Shown: one piece after another, positions 48,501 through 53,058 of the stretch | Numbering within the stretch: position 1 is the first letter of the stretch | Layout: each line of letters starts with the position of its first letter | Source of the DNA: a virus | DNA length: 60,277 bases | Reading direction: 5' to 3' (one strand) | IMG/VR virus record: IMGVR_UViG_3300042154_003205 | Location: 1-60,277 of that record | The notes under the pieces: model-generated | The model's database searches: none | Seen by the model: only the letters and a program-made list of their open reading frames with translations | What the model was told of the DNA's origin: nothing | Position numbers and translations under genes: made by a program

Positions 48501-49131
48501 TCTGGCACAAGATCTGGCAGCCACTGCTGACATTATCTATGTTGTTGATGCTAGTGCATTGTCTGAACCCAACTTGCCAGCAGGATATTTTGGATTGATC
48601 ACCATTGGTGGTGAGCGAATAATGTACAGAAATCGTGACATTGTGGCCAACACTGTGTCAGGACTGCAACGTGGCACCGCTGGCACAGGCGCTGCTGCAC
48701 ACAGTATGGATGATCCAGTGTACGATATTGGCCGTGGCAACTTGCTGAATGAAAGTTATCAAGACTATGTGATCAAAGACAGCAGCCTGGGCGATGGCAC
48801 CACCACAGTGTTCTATGCACCCAACATTGATGTCAGCGATTTTGGTGACAGCAGTACCATTTATGTAGAAAGCATTGAAGTTTATGTTGGCGGAACACGT
48901 CAATACAATGTGAACCAAACTGATGCTGAATCCCAATACAGATATTTTGTAACTGATTTTGGACCACTGGCCATTGAATTTGATGGACTGGCACCAGCTG
49001 CCGGCAGCGAAGTCACAATACTGCAACGTCGTGGTGTGACCTGGTATGCACCCGGTTTTGGCACCCCCAGTGATGGCGTAGCACTACAAGAAACCAACAC
49101 AACAGCCGCAAGGTTTTTGTGCGACAGATAA
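33595..49131 (+). CDS. Giant virion protein (5178 aa), probable baseplate wedge/fibre protein
   Basis: The open frame is unbroken for 15.5 kb. Residues 5-145 (FLPQIFQTPVNKQFLAATLD, then VQEPKFKKTQGFIGR) are a conserved N-terminus in marine T4-like phages, next to gp6 where T4 has gp7. Residues 180-400 hold two cupredoxin-like sandwiches (PFWIKT, VTFTVPQDAPDTLFYV). Residues 2370-3310 hold seven FG-GAP-like blades with inserted modules. CBM5/12-like W-Y-YW modules occur near 1963, 2400, 3036, 4107 and 4506. Repeated fibre modules of the GDGTTTxF type occur near 2607, 4700 and 5065. GxGYT-P repeats occur near 2700 and 4005. FVLDYIQEVKPYHVQIREFN sits near 3905. I infer a wedge-anchored adhesin; homology to T4 gp7 itself is not clear. 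It shares a TAATG junction with gp6. Confidence 0.75.
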   Translation: MARTRSVDFLPQIFQTPVNKQFLAATLDQMVQEPKFKKTQGFIGRTVGPGVNPNDRYVVELDKTRQDYQLEPGVVSLEPDTDKIKNVITYPGINDAIGFQGGDQNRPDQLYNSEYYVWDPFVDYDSFVNFSQYYWIPEGPQAVDVAAAGLPTSANFAVTRENGVYTFSGLSGDNPVVNLVRGGNYTFQVAQNTKETVNYRVTNNGITSYVIDQQSNPTLTLARGNTYVFNITLNGVYPFWIKTAQTLGTGNAYNTGVLRNGSSFGLVTFTVPQDAPDTLFYVSENQINLRGTINIIDGTPGTGPGFWIQTSPGIAGVVPSTPNISSRDVSGVTNNGDDLGIVTFNVPQKTSQQFYYDLVDVGPIDLLTTLQFDQINNQPLQQFIATYGGIDGITYLETRTLVFTNPILDAEDGGWLQTTLFDPLPRSDAFNGQIGSYDSELFDQATVVPLADRYQVWQINIVNEEGVDYINLTKIANIASNQKFTISYGSTFSNTSWYKNAAGYFQQIPLLTAAFDQLYYQDGTDPEIFGRILLLDPVESNTTFIDQILGQKNYVSPAGITFTNGLKVRFTGDVVPASYGSGTLSVECSATTAGSNYFTCESTAGLYEGEQIIFPVTSNGVVDGQIYYIKSIAANGIQFSISTVADGATVTLSTDVYQHTATAISNNEYYVAGVGTAIELLPVRNFITPETYVEDANDSTIASEPDQPDYLTIDRASQDLNPWTRSNRWFHVDVLLATADYNNVVAVLDNNYRAKRPIISFRPDIRLYNMGTEGKQPVEIIDFSETDAFSNIEGSTGYTADGYTLVDGSRVIFAADEDPNVRNKIYVVQFITPDTVPPLIVQPIIHLVLAEDGEVLTDQSTVCLAGNTYPGVTFWYDGVEWIEAQQKTGVQQAPLFNVYDLDGVSFGDRAKYPSSTFTGSKLFSYAVGDTTILDPILQFPLQYLNINNVGDIVFENNLYKDTFLYVQDNVSSTLDISSGAAREYASRTAFAKLIGWQTAAATSQQYQQFKFTYTGQTLKLDVAVGTTTVLPPVKIYVGSQFLKSDQFSYVVSSNSTTITLNETYFPTDVIEVLVLSDQPSSVGFYQVPVNLQNNPLNGNSPSFTLGTIRTQYESICENLSQLSGPISGANNSRDLGNIVPYGEIILQQSSPLTLAGYFLRSEQFNIFASLQYNSNEYLKFKGQMLNAVVNSVVQPTDTTSDVLDAAIETITQGRVETQPFYWSDMIPSGAVYQPTTYTVSNTTTNTFDIIQVYNYTSANYLGMNVYLNNVILTRDLDYVVATDGPRITVLVDLTLGDVLLLQEYTETYGSFVPNTPTKMGLYPAWRPEIVVQKTSAGTQSVIVGHDGSITPTFGDIRDDVLLEFETRIFNNLKLDGNPVPIELSDVIPGQFRSTGYSESDINNILATDFLSYVAWNKLDYKAQDYSANNEFSWNYSGSQSRLDNDPLPGAWRGIYRYYYDTQQPELTPWEMLGLTIKPDWWDTVYGAGPYTQDNLVLWDDLAAGFVADPGDPHFEPAYARPDLTAVIPTGDEGALLSPFDAVVGTYNDQTFRKSWVVGDGGPVEASWWNSSAYPFSAMRLLALTRPAKFFALFADRDLYKFNTELNQYLYNNRYRLNARDIEVYGNGVSKASYINWIVDYNRQSGLDSTADLMADLDFLDVRLCYRMASFSDKQYIKIYTEKSSPNSTNTTLLIPDESYDLVLYKNQPFDRASYSSVVVQKVTGGYAVFGYSTTQPYFNVLQSQFVGQLQTYTVAGITVQVPTFYTDVVQQVPYGFIFANETAVSAFLLSYGKYLEQQGLIFDDLDNGYILNWSQMVTEFLYWSQQGWDENALINLNPLAFRLQISRPQAVVDSIAAQTNENILLDQNRTELPTRNLIITRLDNTFTVEPATDQTLSYIDLKYTSYEHMVVLNNASVFGDLIYQPITGARQSRLTLIAANTTEWNGNVDAQGFVLNQDNVQEWNSFTTYTKGEIVRYKGAYWSAAAIVQPTAVFNANNWLASDYTQIELGLLPNLANKANQLQNSYNINSANLETDNDLLSYGLIGFRPRQYMASLNLDDVSQLNVYRQFLGSKGTILSAELFSQANLGKESADYDIYENWAVQRAVYGANANRSYFQLRLNRALLSSNPSLVQIIEPQQSSVADQTVLVSDIWRQSYKITSPDILPVTTAVPTDTALPTAGYVNLNDVDITVFDINNTDSLAASIDNIGVGTNIWVAKINAYDWAIYRSQSVPGIIGHVCDNLDGTSRVIFSKQHGLAVNDRLIIRFFDPEVNGVYTVLSVPSLDTVIIAFSFSGSRTIVNGTGIGFTLETQRVAQASDVLNLPYANTIQPGARVWVDDNGAGLWSVLQKEEVFTELLSLSPVEVDEGEQYGSAVTQAQNRYAALVGSPRYRLPAGATEWSIFNTYAVNSIVYVVDPYQTEFFQCILAVDNDGSTLIDIYNTTYWTPYSLNSLPRRGGVYVYVKSDSDVYAPISALAPNDAVLSLTITDPVSGQYAAREYGASVDFGNQTWAAAGAPGSLGAGGLGTPDNGYAVVIYRDPQLAAPGNIPYGQWQLLTTPGSLFAAEEFGHSVAVSQDERWLYVGAPGANAVYAYGRVDWSRQILQAFGNGTTTDFYIGDIIQIDANTQLTVSVDGDEQILGTNYTVVNGLTTVKFNTAPAEGDAVEIFRTSRVILDYQIYRNLSGTGGSGSGVKFDVTRKRGTVQVYVVDGGLGYTAGDDITIPAASFGGGTSPANDITLTDVTVSVGGVITTWDGSPIYTPPTLTTQFSLNEYLYTVNNIYSFSVLVDNVLQRPEIDYTFSGDSTLGNDINFINSPAAGSTIFIRAEGYFEYAGTITNPASVTGDRFGHSVSTSTDGRQVLIGAANALYTDPETSDTYSQAGGVYVYDRNVQRFIYGTDGSTTQFTVLGTVTAPVSVLVNDTFLVNEADAAPDAANAFTVNGNIINISNANLVVGDIVEIETNEFQLVQTINQNSVEAFSNYGYATDLCSYNCSLYVGVPNSSAQQLKAGVVERRINQSRAYGIITSLTANTSLTSGNTLRVNNQDVVVPSAWSSASNYAVNTVVYNTVTPTTTIYKSLQSVPASTALTNTAYWQSITTTTVAASAKVRALAAQINIDVPNVNATVSTTGYLTLAVKNSAAAAIGDKLQVAPGTIGTAFDDLGFETFVFTQTIVSPYPADFAGFGTSVSIDDSAVNLVVGAPRGTLYLITIFDLNATDFDEGATDFFDQVIQSGAVYTYDLLNSANGSVTNPDKFVFGQQIDNPDVASYDQYGTAVNYTDGVLFTGAPGNELEDSTLGANYGRVFVSVNPDRVPAWTVLQVQQPVVDIRLLNSVYSYDQVTSAVTQYYDFFNPLQGKILGAARQNLDYIGALDPASYNVGPTNIRGTTWGSAHVGETWWDTSTVRFIDPNQDDLVYASRRWGQIFPGSTVDVYQWIVSTTPPATYTGPGIPLTTLSYVVNTVLNPQGIFNTEYYFWVSGLTSTATQKGKTLPVSTVANYIENPRASGITYIAPINASTIALYNATDFIDAEDTIISIEFDREFTNDNVHVEYELIAQGRADAWLSNGLYRKLQDSFCGVDTAGNLVPDVNLGPAERYGVQFRPRQSMFVNRFAALRNYLVRANTVLAQFPISENRTFVLLNSRDPELSAISTVNGVTTTNWNKRVANLEILSFQNIAPDKVPLGYKYLVATDSRNRGLWTIYQVVETTTTAGVIRELQLVRVQNYDTRQYWNYINWYLPGYNTSSKIIAEVPNYSALLTLDVVPGSSVKVTANGQGKWEIYLRNTTGWSRVGLQDGTIEFSAELWDYQLGRFGFDVEVFDAQYFDQEPVIETRKIIQAINEELFIDDLLIERNRSLTLMFDFVLSEFAAPEWLVKTSLIDVEHRIRALLPFQNYIRDNQEFVLDYIQEVKPYHVQIREFNLRYSGFNEWGGDVADFDLPAYYDTSTDIPQFTSPILLPYDHGTAFNSQTNNLSDVPADSTVWSSWPYSQWYNNYLLSLDSVALITAGSGYTEPPLVIITANPNDPAPAEAAEATAILNSQGQVAFINVTNPGTGYRSTPTITFQGGGGIGSGATAYPRMTNDVVRQFRTVIRYDRFQYQTTVQTWNSNGTYESGTLVRYLDRVWSATPADSSAVVGPTFDLENWTEVDPATYTYPGVAYPTGLTGVDRTMGLYVPGVNQPGLELPLLVDGVDYPGVQVWGDYFAGTQTLDADYQSEFADIYLGERFSDINVNGGEFVGPYEGHAPEELINSAEYDTMDLRVYTRPGSDWQNNGHGFQIGTQRYEYDPVITSTFSWADIVDHPFKIIVSNLTTGLVLNQDIDYTVNWSEQTITILANVVSNDIINIDVYEIGGGSQLYRANYIGSEIASTAVIVPVNYAQLVEAAVFINGNLVSNPVDLEPYTDSIVYNNNFTYQSLAIVYNDNEITITNTNGTSNSITCNNTTTLTVGQPIVFVGTDFGGIVAGQTYYVQNIISGAQFAISSVAGATTPDVLITASGTMTGQPQGAYYRAIQTVPPGIALSDTAYWLPFVPSLRTKVTINDGFSVNDGIAILVLGDATSIPVTDTQQSGNAIVLLGSLSSLSVGQTVTFSGYNLGGVETNVEYKILTIVDDSINAITITQDGVTEVSLIDDQATWTGELTAKFTPTDYQSWSTPVVEKFVVDGFIQTNGEVTLQQVPTGTNPANMVVNVNGIRIVGPSCIEWIGDGTTNSFGLPQRMGTSFLQSSIDAVNDIQVYVNGVLQKQSFGAEDGVYSVTNWDGSNTPGRQVVFENTPQSGDTILIAVSTLAWCLFAYNPSTPAFTAELQIVSLLNIGDVIEVITWNDTAQQNIATLTFQGPIQTGLTITEPYDTTDYDSPTLNDPLQPLPGEFDAETGVSIPTNDFDLLRDDIDGNRLWVTLDGLRIFEGSDYTIQGQYLILASGVIGAGQQLVVTEFTNSVVPEAVTFRIFQDMRGVQATYRMTAATTTALAQDLAATADIIYVVDASALSEPNLPAGYFGLITIGGERIMYRNRDIVANTVSGLQRGTAGTGAAAHSMDDPVYDIGRGNLLNESYQDYVIKDSSLGDGTTTVFYAPNIDVSDFGDSSTIYVESIEVYVGGTRQYNVNQTDAESQYRYFVTDFGPLAIEFDGLAPAAGSEVTILQRRGVTWYAPGFGTPSDGVALQETNTTAARFLCDR
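40702..43530 (+). other. Seven FG-GAP-like propeller blades with insertions (within the giant gene)
   Basis: Blade starts are seen at about residues 2370 (EQYGSAVTQAQNRYAALVGS), 2499 (EYGASVDFGNQTWAAAGAPG), 2566 (EFGHSVAVSQDERWLYVGAP), 2847 (DRFGHSVSTSTDGRQVLIGA), 2983 (NYGYATDLCSYNCSLYVGVP), 3184 (GFGTSVSIDDSAVNLVVGAP) and 3272 (DQYGTAVNYTDGVLFTGAPG). Most are followed by a GxVYVY-like strand. Seven blades equal a closed integrin-type propeller, while the distance between blades varies from about 65 to 280 residues because other modules are inserted. Confidence 0.65.
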
Positions 49132-49135
49132 CACG

Positions 49136-49143
49136 GATAAATA
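49136..49143 (+). promoter_or_regulatory. Late promoter 7 nt before the 50-aa gene (GATAAATA)
   Basis: GATAAATA lies just after the stop of the giant gene, with AAAGACC between it and the ATG at 49151. It matches seven of eight consensus positions, and there is no ribosome site. Confidence 0.6.
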
Positions 49144-49150
49144 AAAGACC

Positions 49151-49303
49151 ATGTCAAACACAGCACCAAAACAGGCAACTGAAGCACAAAAAACTGCACC
49201 ACAGTCACGACGCCCTAACGAGACCGGCACAATCAGTGTGCAAGCACACATGAGGATTTTTGATCCAAAAACCCAAAAAACTTATGTGGAGGGAAGAGCA
49301 TGA
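49151..49303 (+). CDS. Small virion-operon protein, 50 aa
   Basis: The frame starts MSNTAPKQATEAQKTAPQSR and ends VQAHMRIFDPKTQKTYVEGR-A. The RIFDPKTQKTYVEGR segment resembles the beginning of the next protein (VKIHDPNTGEVLVDKKN), as if a fragment of the same beta-hairpin were repeated. Its ATG follows a late box by 7 nt, and its TGA overlaps the next ATG (ATGA), with GGAGGG serving that next start. I think it is a real, coupled gene, but its function is unknown. Confidence 0.65.
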   Translation: MSNTAPKQATEAQKTAPQSRRPNETGTISVQAHMRIFDPKTQKTYVEGRA

Positions 49304-49908
49304 TTATTCAACCAGGTCTGTGCAAAATTGAAGGATTTGTCAAGATACATGATCCCAACACTGGAGAAGTTCTTGTAGACAAAAAGAATGCAATTCACTA
49401 TGAAAATATCAGTTTGGCCATGGCCCAGACCTTGAGTGATCGCAATACTGGTTATATCTATCAAATGGCATTTGGCAACGGTGGCAGTAGTGTAGACCCT
49501 ACTGGAGTTATTACATATTTGCCCCCAAACACAACAGGTCAAAATGCGGACTTGTACAATCAAACTTACGCCAAAGTGGTAGATGACAACTCAGCAGCTG
49601 ACACTGACCCAGAAAACAACAACATGACCGCCCTCCACACCAGTGGTAATGTATACAGTGATATTCTTGTAACCTGCTTGCTGGACTACGGCGAACCGCC
49701 CGAACAACAGGCATTTGACAATTCAACCAATTTTAACGGGGAATTTGTATTTGATGAACTTGGACTAAAAACCTGGAACGGCTCTGTGAATGATCTGCGC
49801 TTGATTACCCATGTTATTTTCCACCCAGTACAAAAGAGTTTGAATCGTCAGATTCAAATTGATTACACCCTGCGTATACAGACGCTGAGCAACATAAATG
49901 CTGTATAA
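49300..49908 (+). CDS. Virion structural protein, 202 aa
   Basis: The N-terminal strand pair EGFVKIHDPNTGEVLVDKKN and AIHYENISLAMAQTLSDRNT, then YIYQMAFGNGGSSVDPTGVI (about residues 52-71), form a motif set I recall from structural proteins of marine T4-like phages, where the AFGNGGxxVDPTG loop is conserved. No enzymatic motif is visible. It probably links baseplate and fibres. It is coupled to the 50-aa gene. Its stop codon lies inside the late promoter of the next gene (GTATAAATA). Confidence 0.65.
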   Translation: MIIQPGLCKIEGFVKIHDPNTGEVLVDKKNAIHYENISLAMAQTLSDRNTGYIYQMAFGNGGSSVDPTGVITYLPPNTTGQNADLYNQTYAKVVDDNSAADTDPENNNMTALHTSGNVYSDILVTCLLDYGEPPEQQAFDNSTNFNGEFVFDELGLKTWNGSVNDLRLITHVIFHPVQKSLNRQIQIDYTLRIQTLSNINAV

Positions 49909-49911
49909 ATA
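49904..49911 (+). promoter_or_regulatory. Late promoter for the fibre gene (TATAAATA)
   Basis: This perfect consensus overlaps the TAA stop of the previous gene and stands 21 nt before the ATG at 49933, with AGGAAC as ribosome site in the leader. Confidence 0.65.
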
Positions 49912-49932
49912 TAGTAACTAGGAACAACTGAC

Positions 49933-51717
49933 ATGGCATATACAATCAATCTAACAGACGGCACAGTTTTTGCTACCATCACTGACGGTACCATTAATAC
50001 ATCAAGTTCAATGACCTTGGTGGGCAAAAACTACGCTGGCTACGGTGAATTTTTAGACGAAAATTTTATTCACCTGCTGGAAAGTGGTTCAAACACCACG
50101 GCACCCGCATCGCCCTTGACTGGACAGTTATGGTGGGACAAAACCAACAACTTGTTGAAAGTGTACAACGGGTCCATATTCAAAACCATTTCAGCTGCCA
50201 CTGCCAGCGCATCGGCCCCTGCCAGCAATGTCACTGGTGATTTGTGGTATGACACTGTAAATCAGCAACTCAAAGTTTGGACTGGTGCAGCATTTTTGGT
50301 TGTGGGTCCTGGATATACCAGCGCACAAGGACAGTCAGGGGCTATTCCTGAAACTATTTTAAACAACGTTGGCGCTACACGTTACATCACCAGCTTGTAT
50401 GTAAACAACAATCGTGTGGCCATTGTGTATGATGGTGCAAGTTTTACGCCTGAAGCTGCACTGCTTGCGGCTTTTCCCACAATTTATCCTGGTATCACAC
50501 TGAGTGCGTCAGTAGGCAGTGCTGTGTTTGCTGGCACCGCCACCAATGCAGATTTGTTGGATAATTTAAACAGTTCAGACTTCATGCGAGCCACTGCCAA
50601 CACTGCCACCAATGGCCGTTTGCAAGTCAACAATGCCAATGGTATTTTTATTGGCACATCCAACGTGGTCAACATCAGTCAAAGTACCAATGATGGTTTG
50701 ATCACTGCTCCTGTGAGTGGTGGTAATTTGATCTTACGTACCAATGTTTCTGGTACAACATTCACTGTGGCCACAGCACTGGGCGCCAATGGCACATTTG
50801 CCATTGCCAACGCTGCCACAGTGGGCACAACACTCAATGTCACAGGCAATGTCACTGGCGGTAATTTGTTAACTGCTGGATTGATTTCTTCAACTGGTAA
50901 TGTCACCAGCGGTAACGTTAACACTGTTCTAGTTGCTGCCACCACATTAAGTGCCACAGCCAACGTGCAAGCAGGCAATCTTCGTACCACTGGCTTAATC
51001 TCAGCCACTGGCAACATCACATCAGCGGCCAACATTGCTGGCACATTCTTCTTGGGCAATGGATCTCAATTGACTGGTATCAGTGCTGCTGTTTCGGTCA
51101 GTAAGATATCCAATGGTACATCAGAAGCCAACATTGGCGCATCAGGCGGCAATGCCAATATTTCAATTGGTGGCACTGGCAACGTGGTGGTGTTTACCAC
51201 TGGTACAGCCTTCTTTATCAGTGACATCAGCGTGAGTGGCATCCAAAAAATTGGATCAAATGCTGTGGGCAATATTGGATCCAGCAGCAATTATTTCAAT
51301 CAAGTTTTTGCCACAGCCACAACAGCTTTGTACGCTGACGTTGCAGAACGTTTTGCAGCAGATGAAGTTTTGGAACCTGGTACAGTTGTAGAATTGGGCG
51401 GCGTCAAAGAAATTACTCGAAGCACACAAGATTTAAGTGACAATGTATTTGGCGTTATAAGTACAAGACCAGCTTATACAATGAACGGCGGAGCCGGTGA
51501 AAATGACACGCATCCACCGGTTGCAATGACAGGGCGAGTTCCTGTAAAATGTGTGGGTACGGTACGCAAAGGCGATCGACTTGTGAGTGCAGGAGATGGA
51601 GTTGCTAGAGCAGCAGGTCCAGGTGAAGCCACAGCATTCAACGTGATTGGCCGCTCATTAGAAAACAAAACAACCATGGACATTGGCGCTATTGAAGCCA
51701 TTGTCACCATCAAGTAA
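49933..51717 (+). CDS. Tail fibre-like protein with repeat shaft and conserved C-terminal domain
   Basis: This 594-aa protein has an N-terminus (residues 1-130) with TLVGKNYAGYGEFLDENFIH and two PLTGQLWWDKTNNLLKVYNG-type repeats (the second is VTGDLWYDTVNQQLKVWTGA), a phage fibre attachment module. Residues 290-400 contain a repeat shaft of TGNVTGGN and GLISSTGNVTSGN units. The last 130 residues start YADVAERFAADEVLEPGTVV and include VFGVISTRPAYTMN and GRVPVKCVGTVRKGDRLVS, a C-terminal domain common in marine phage fibres and reminiscent of the self-cleaving peptidase G2 domain; cleavage here is not shown. Confidence 0.75.
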   Translation: MAYTINLTDGTVFATITDGTINTSSSMTLVGKNYAGYGEFLDENFIHLLESGSNTTAPASPLTGQLWWDKTNNLLKVYNGSIFKTISAATASASAPASNVTGDLWYDTVNQQLKVWTGAAFLVVGPGYTSAQGQSGAIPETILNNVGATRYITSLYVNNNRVAIVYDGASFTPEAALLAAFPTIYPGITLSASVGSAVFAGTATNADLLDNLNSSDFMRATANTATNGRLQVNNANGIFIGTSNVVNISQSTNDGLITAPVSGGNLILRTNVSGTTFTVATALGANGTFAIANAATVGTTLNVTGNVTGGNLLTAGLISSTGNVTSGNVNTVLVAATTLSATANVQAGNLRTTGLISATGNITSAANIAGTFFLGNGSQLTGISAAVSVSKISNGTSEANIGASGGNANISIGGTGNVVVFTTGTAFFISDISVSGIQKIGSNAVGNIGSSSNYFNQVFATATTALYADVAERFAADEVLEPGTVVELGGVKEITRSTQDLSDNVFGVISTRPAYTMNGGAGENDTHPPVAMTGRVPVKCVGTVRKGDRLVSAGDGVARAAGPGEATAFNVIGRSLENKTTMDIGAIEAIVTIK

Positions 51718-51730
51718 CAAGGAAACAACA

Positions 51731-52696
51731 ATGACATATTCAATTGGTGGATTAATCCAAGCCACAGACTACAACGGGTTTGCAGATACCACTGTTGGTG
51801 CCAACGTCAATGCCACCTGGGCCACTGGTACCACATCAGCAGGTTACGGACAAACTGCATTAGCTACTGTGAGTCCCGGTGGTACTGTGTCTGCCACCAA
51901 CTGGGCCAGTCTTGTAAACAACATTGCATCCATGGGCTCGCATCAAGGCACTGCCATCACTGCAAGAACAGCACCTGTAGTTGGCAACACCATTAGCATA
52001 TTGAGTGCAGTCAACACTGACATTACCAATTGTTACAACAATCGAGGCAACGCTGCAGCCTCTGGCTCACAGTTCACAGGCTACACCGGACTCAACGCAA
52101 AAATAGCCGACACCACAGGCGCAACCTGGAGTATAACATTTACCAATACAGTGACGTTTGCGTCGGCCAATGCTGCAAGATATTTTTTCAACGCCGGTGG
52201 TACAATCAAAATTGATGTATCAAAAACCTCAACTGGTAACACAGGTGATCCTGAATGGAACGATCTAGCCAATACCTTGTGCGGTGATATTTTCATCACC
52301 GGCGGTGCCTACAGTCAAACCATTGCTGGCGTCGTGTACACTGGAACAACCAAGATTGGCGGATCTGGCACACCCACCACCTTGACCACTACCACAGGCT
52401 TTTTTGATCTCACGCCCGGCGGAGCAGCAGTTATTGTGTACAAACAGTTCGCAGACACTGCACCTTACACATCCAATTTTATACAACACAGTTTGAGTCT
52501 CAACGCAGGCAGCACAGTGTTGACCATAACCACACTGTGGTCAGCGTCGGATGGTGATACCATCACAGGCGGCACCGCACCGTCGGGGGCCAGTCCAGGC
52601 ACAGCACCTTGTACAATTGTGACCTATTTTCCACCCAGCAGCACATACCTGTCGGCCAGTTGGGGCACACCCTCAGTGGCTGCTACCACAGTTTAA
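51731..52696 (+). CDS. Putative tail fibre or structural protein
   Basis: This 321-aa G/T/A/S-rich protein starts MTYSIGGLIQATDYNGFADT and contains TWATGTTSAGYGQTALATVS and a middle part ATWSITFTNTVTFASANAAR then YFFNAGGTIKIDVSKT (about residues 133-170), the pattern of phage fibre or whisker-like proteins with a YGQ-LATVSPG N-terminal module. The C-terminal half is beta-rich. I use the ATG at 51731, preceded by AAGGAA; a longer frame from 51683 overlaps the fibre gene. It is the last gene of the late tail operon, followed by a terminator-like hairpin. Confidence 0.65.
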   Translation: MTYSIGGLIQATDYNGFADTTVGANVNATWATGTTSAGYGQTALATVSPGGTVSATNWASLVNNIASMGSHQGTAITARTAPVVGNTISILSAVNTDITNCYNNRGNAAASGSQFTGYTGLNAKIADTTGATWSITFTNTVTFASANAARYFFNAGGTIKIDVSKTSTGNTGDPEWNDLANTLCGDIFITGGAYSQTIAGVVYTGTTKIGGSGTPTTLTTTTGFFDLTPGGAAVIVYKQFADTAPYTSNFIQHSLSLNAGSTVLTITTLWSASDGDTITGGTAPSGASPGTAPCTIVTYFPPSSTYLSASWGTPSVAATTV

Positions 52697-52699
52697 CCA

Positions 52700-52724
52700 A
52701 AAGGGATCCACCCCCTTTACTTTT
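52700..52724 (+). terminator. Probable rho-independent terminator of the tail operon
   Basis: AAAGGG (52700-52705) pairs with CCCTTT (52713-52718) around a 7-nt loop, followed by ACTTTT. It begins 4 nt after the fibre stop codon. The stem is short, so read-through is likely. Confidence 0.45.
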
Positions 52725-52744
52725 CCCTGTTTTTCCTGTACAAT
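52716..52744 (+). promoter_or_regulatory. Sigma70-type promoter for the sugar operon
   Basis: TTTACT (52716-52721, four of six matches to TTGACA) and TACAAT (52739-52744) are 17 bp apart. The -10 box ends 5 nt before the ATG at 52750, so the message would start at about the initiation codon. The -35 box overlaps the terminator arm. Confidence 0.55.
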
Positions 52745-52749
52745 ACACT

Positions 52750-53058
52750 ATGGATACTAATGCCTTGGTTGCTCACGCACGAGCCCGATTTGATCATGCA
52801 GCCGCTCGACGAGTGCTCAAAGAAAAATATGAAGCACGTATGGTGTTTGCTTATGGGGGCGGAATGTGGCGTGCTGGCCCAGAATTACTGACTGTACTGT
52901 TGGCCTGCGCACAAGACAAAGACGTTGTAATATTAGACTTGTACGAGACTCCGGTGCAAATTACAGTAACAGACTTGTTTGCTCGAGCACACGAACGTTG
53001 GCAAGAACAAATGAACGCATGGAAAGTGGAATGGGACGAACTAAACCAAAAACGCTGA
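52750..53058 (+). CDS. Conserved phage protein, DUF6848-like
   Basis: This 102-aa protein with core FAYGGGMWRAGPELLTVLLA (about residues 37-56), DVVILDLYETPVQITVTDLF and a final RAHERWQEQMNAWKVEWDEL resembles what I recall of a small conserved family in T4-like phages (DUF6848). It seems to be an alpha/beta protein with a helical end, of unknown function. I start at the ATG at 52750 because the promoter ends 5 nt upstream; a longer upstream reading would precede the -10 box. The sequence AATACACTATGG around the start is identical to that at gp20. The gene overlaps the next by 28 nt. Confidence 0.6.
   Translation: MDTNALVAHARARFDHAAARRVLKEKYEARMVFAYGGGMWRAGPELLTVLLACAQDKDVVILDLYETPVQITVTDLFARAHERWQEQMNAWKVEWDELNQKR

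Noticed and set aside
33595-49131. Repeats in the giant gene as a CRISPR array or as DNA-level tandem repeats
   Set aside because: The similarity is at the protein-module level, is irregular in spacing, and lies within one open frame.
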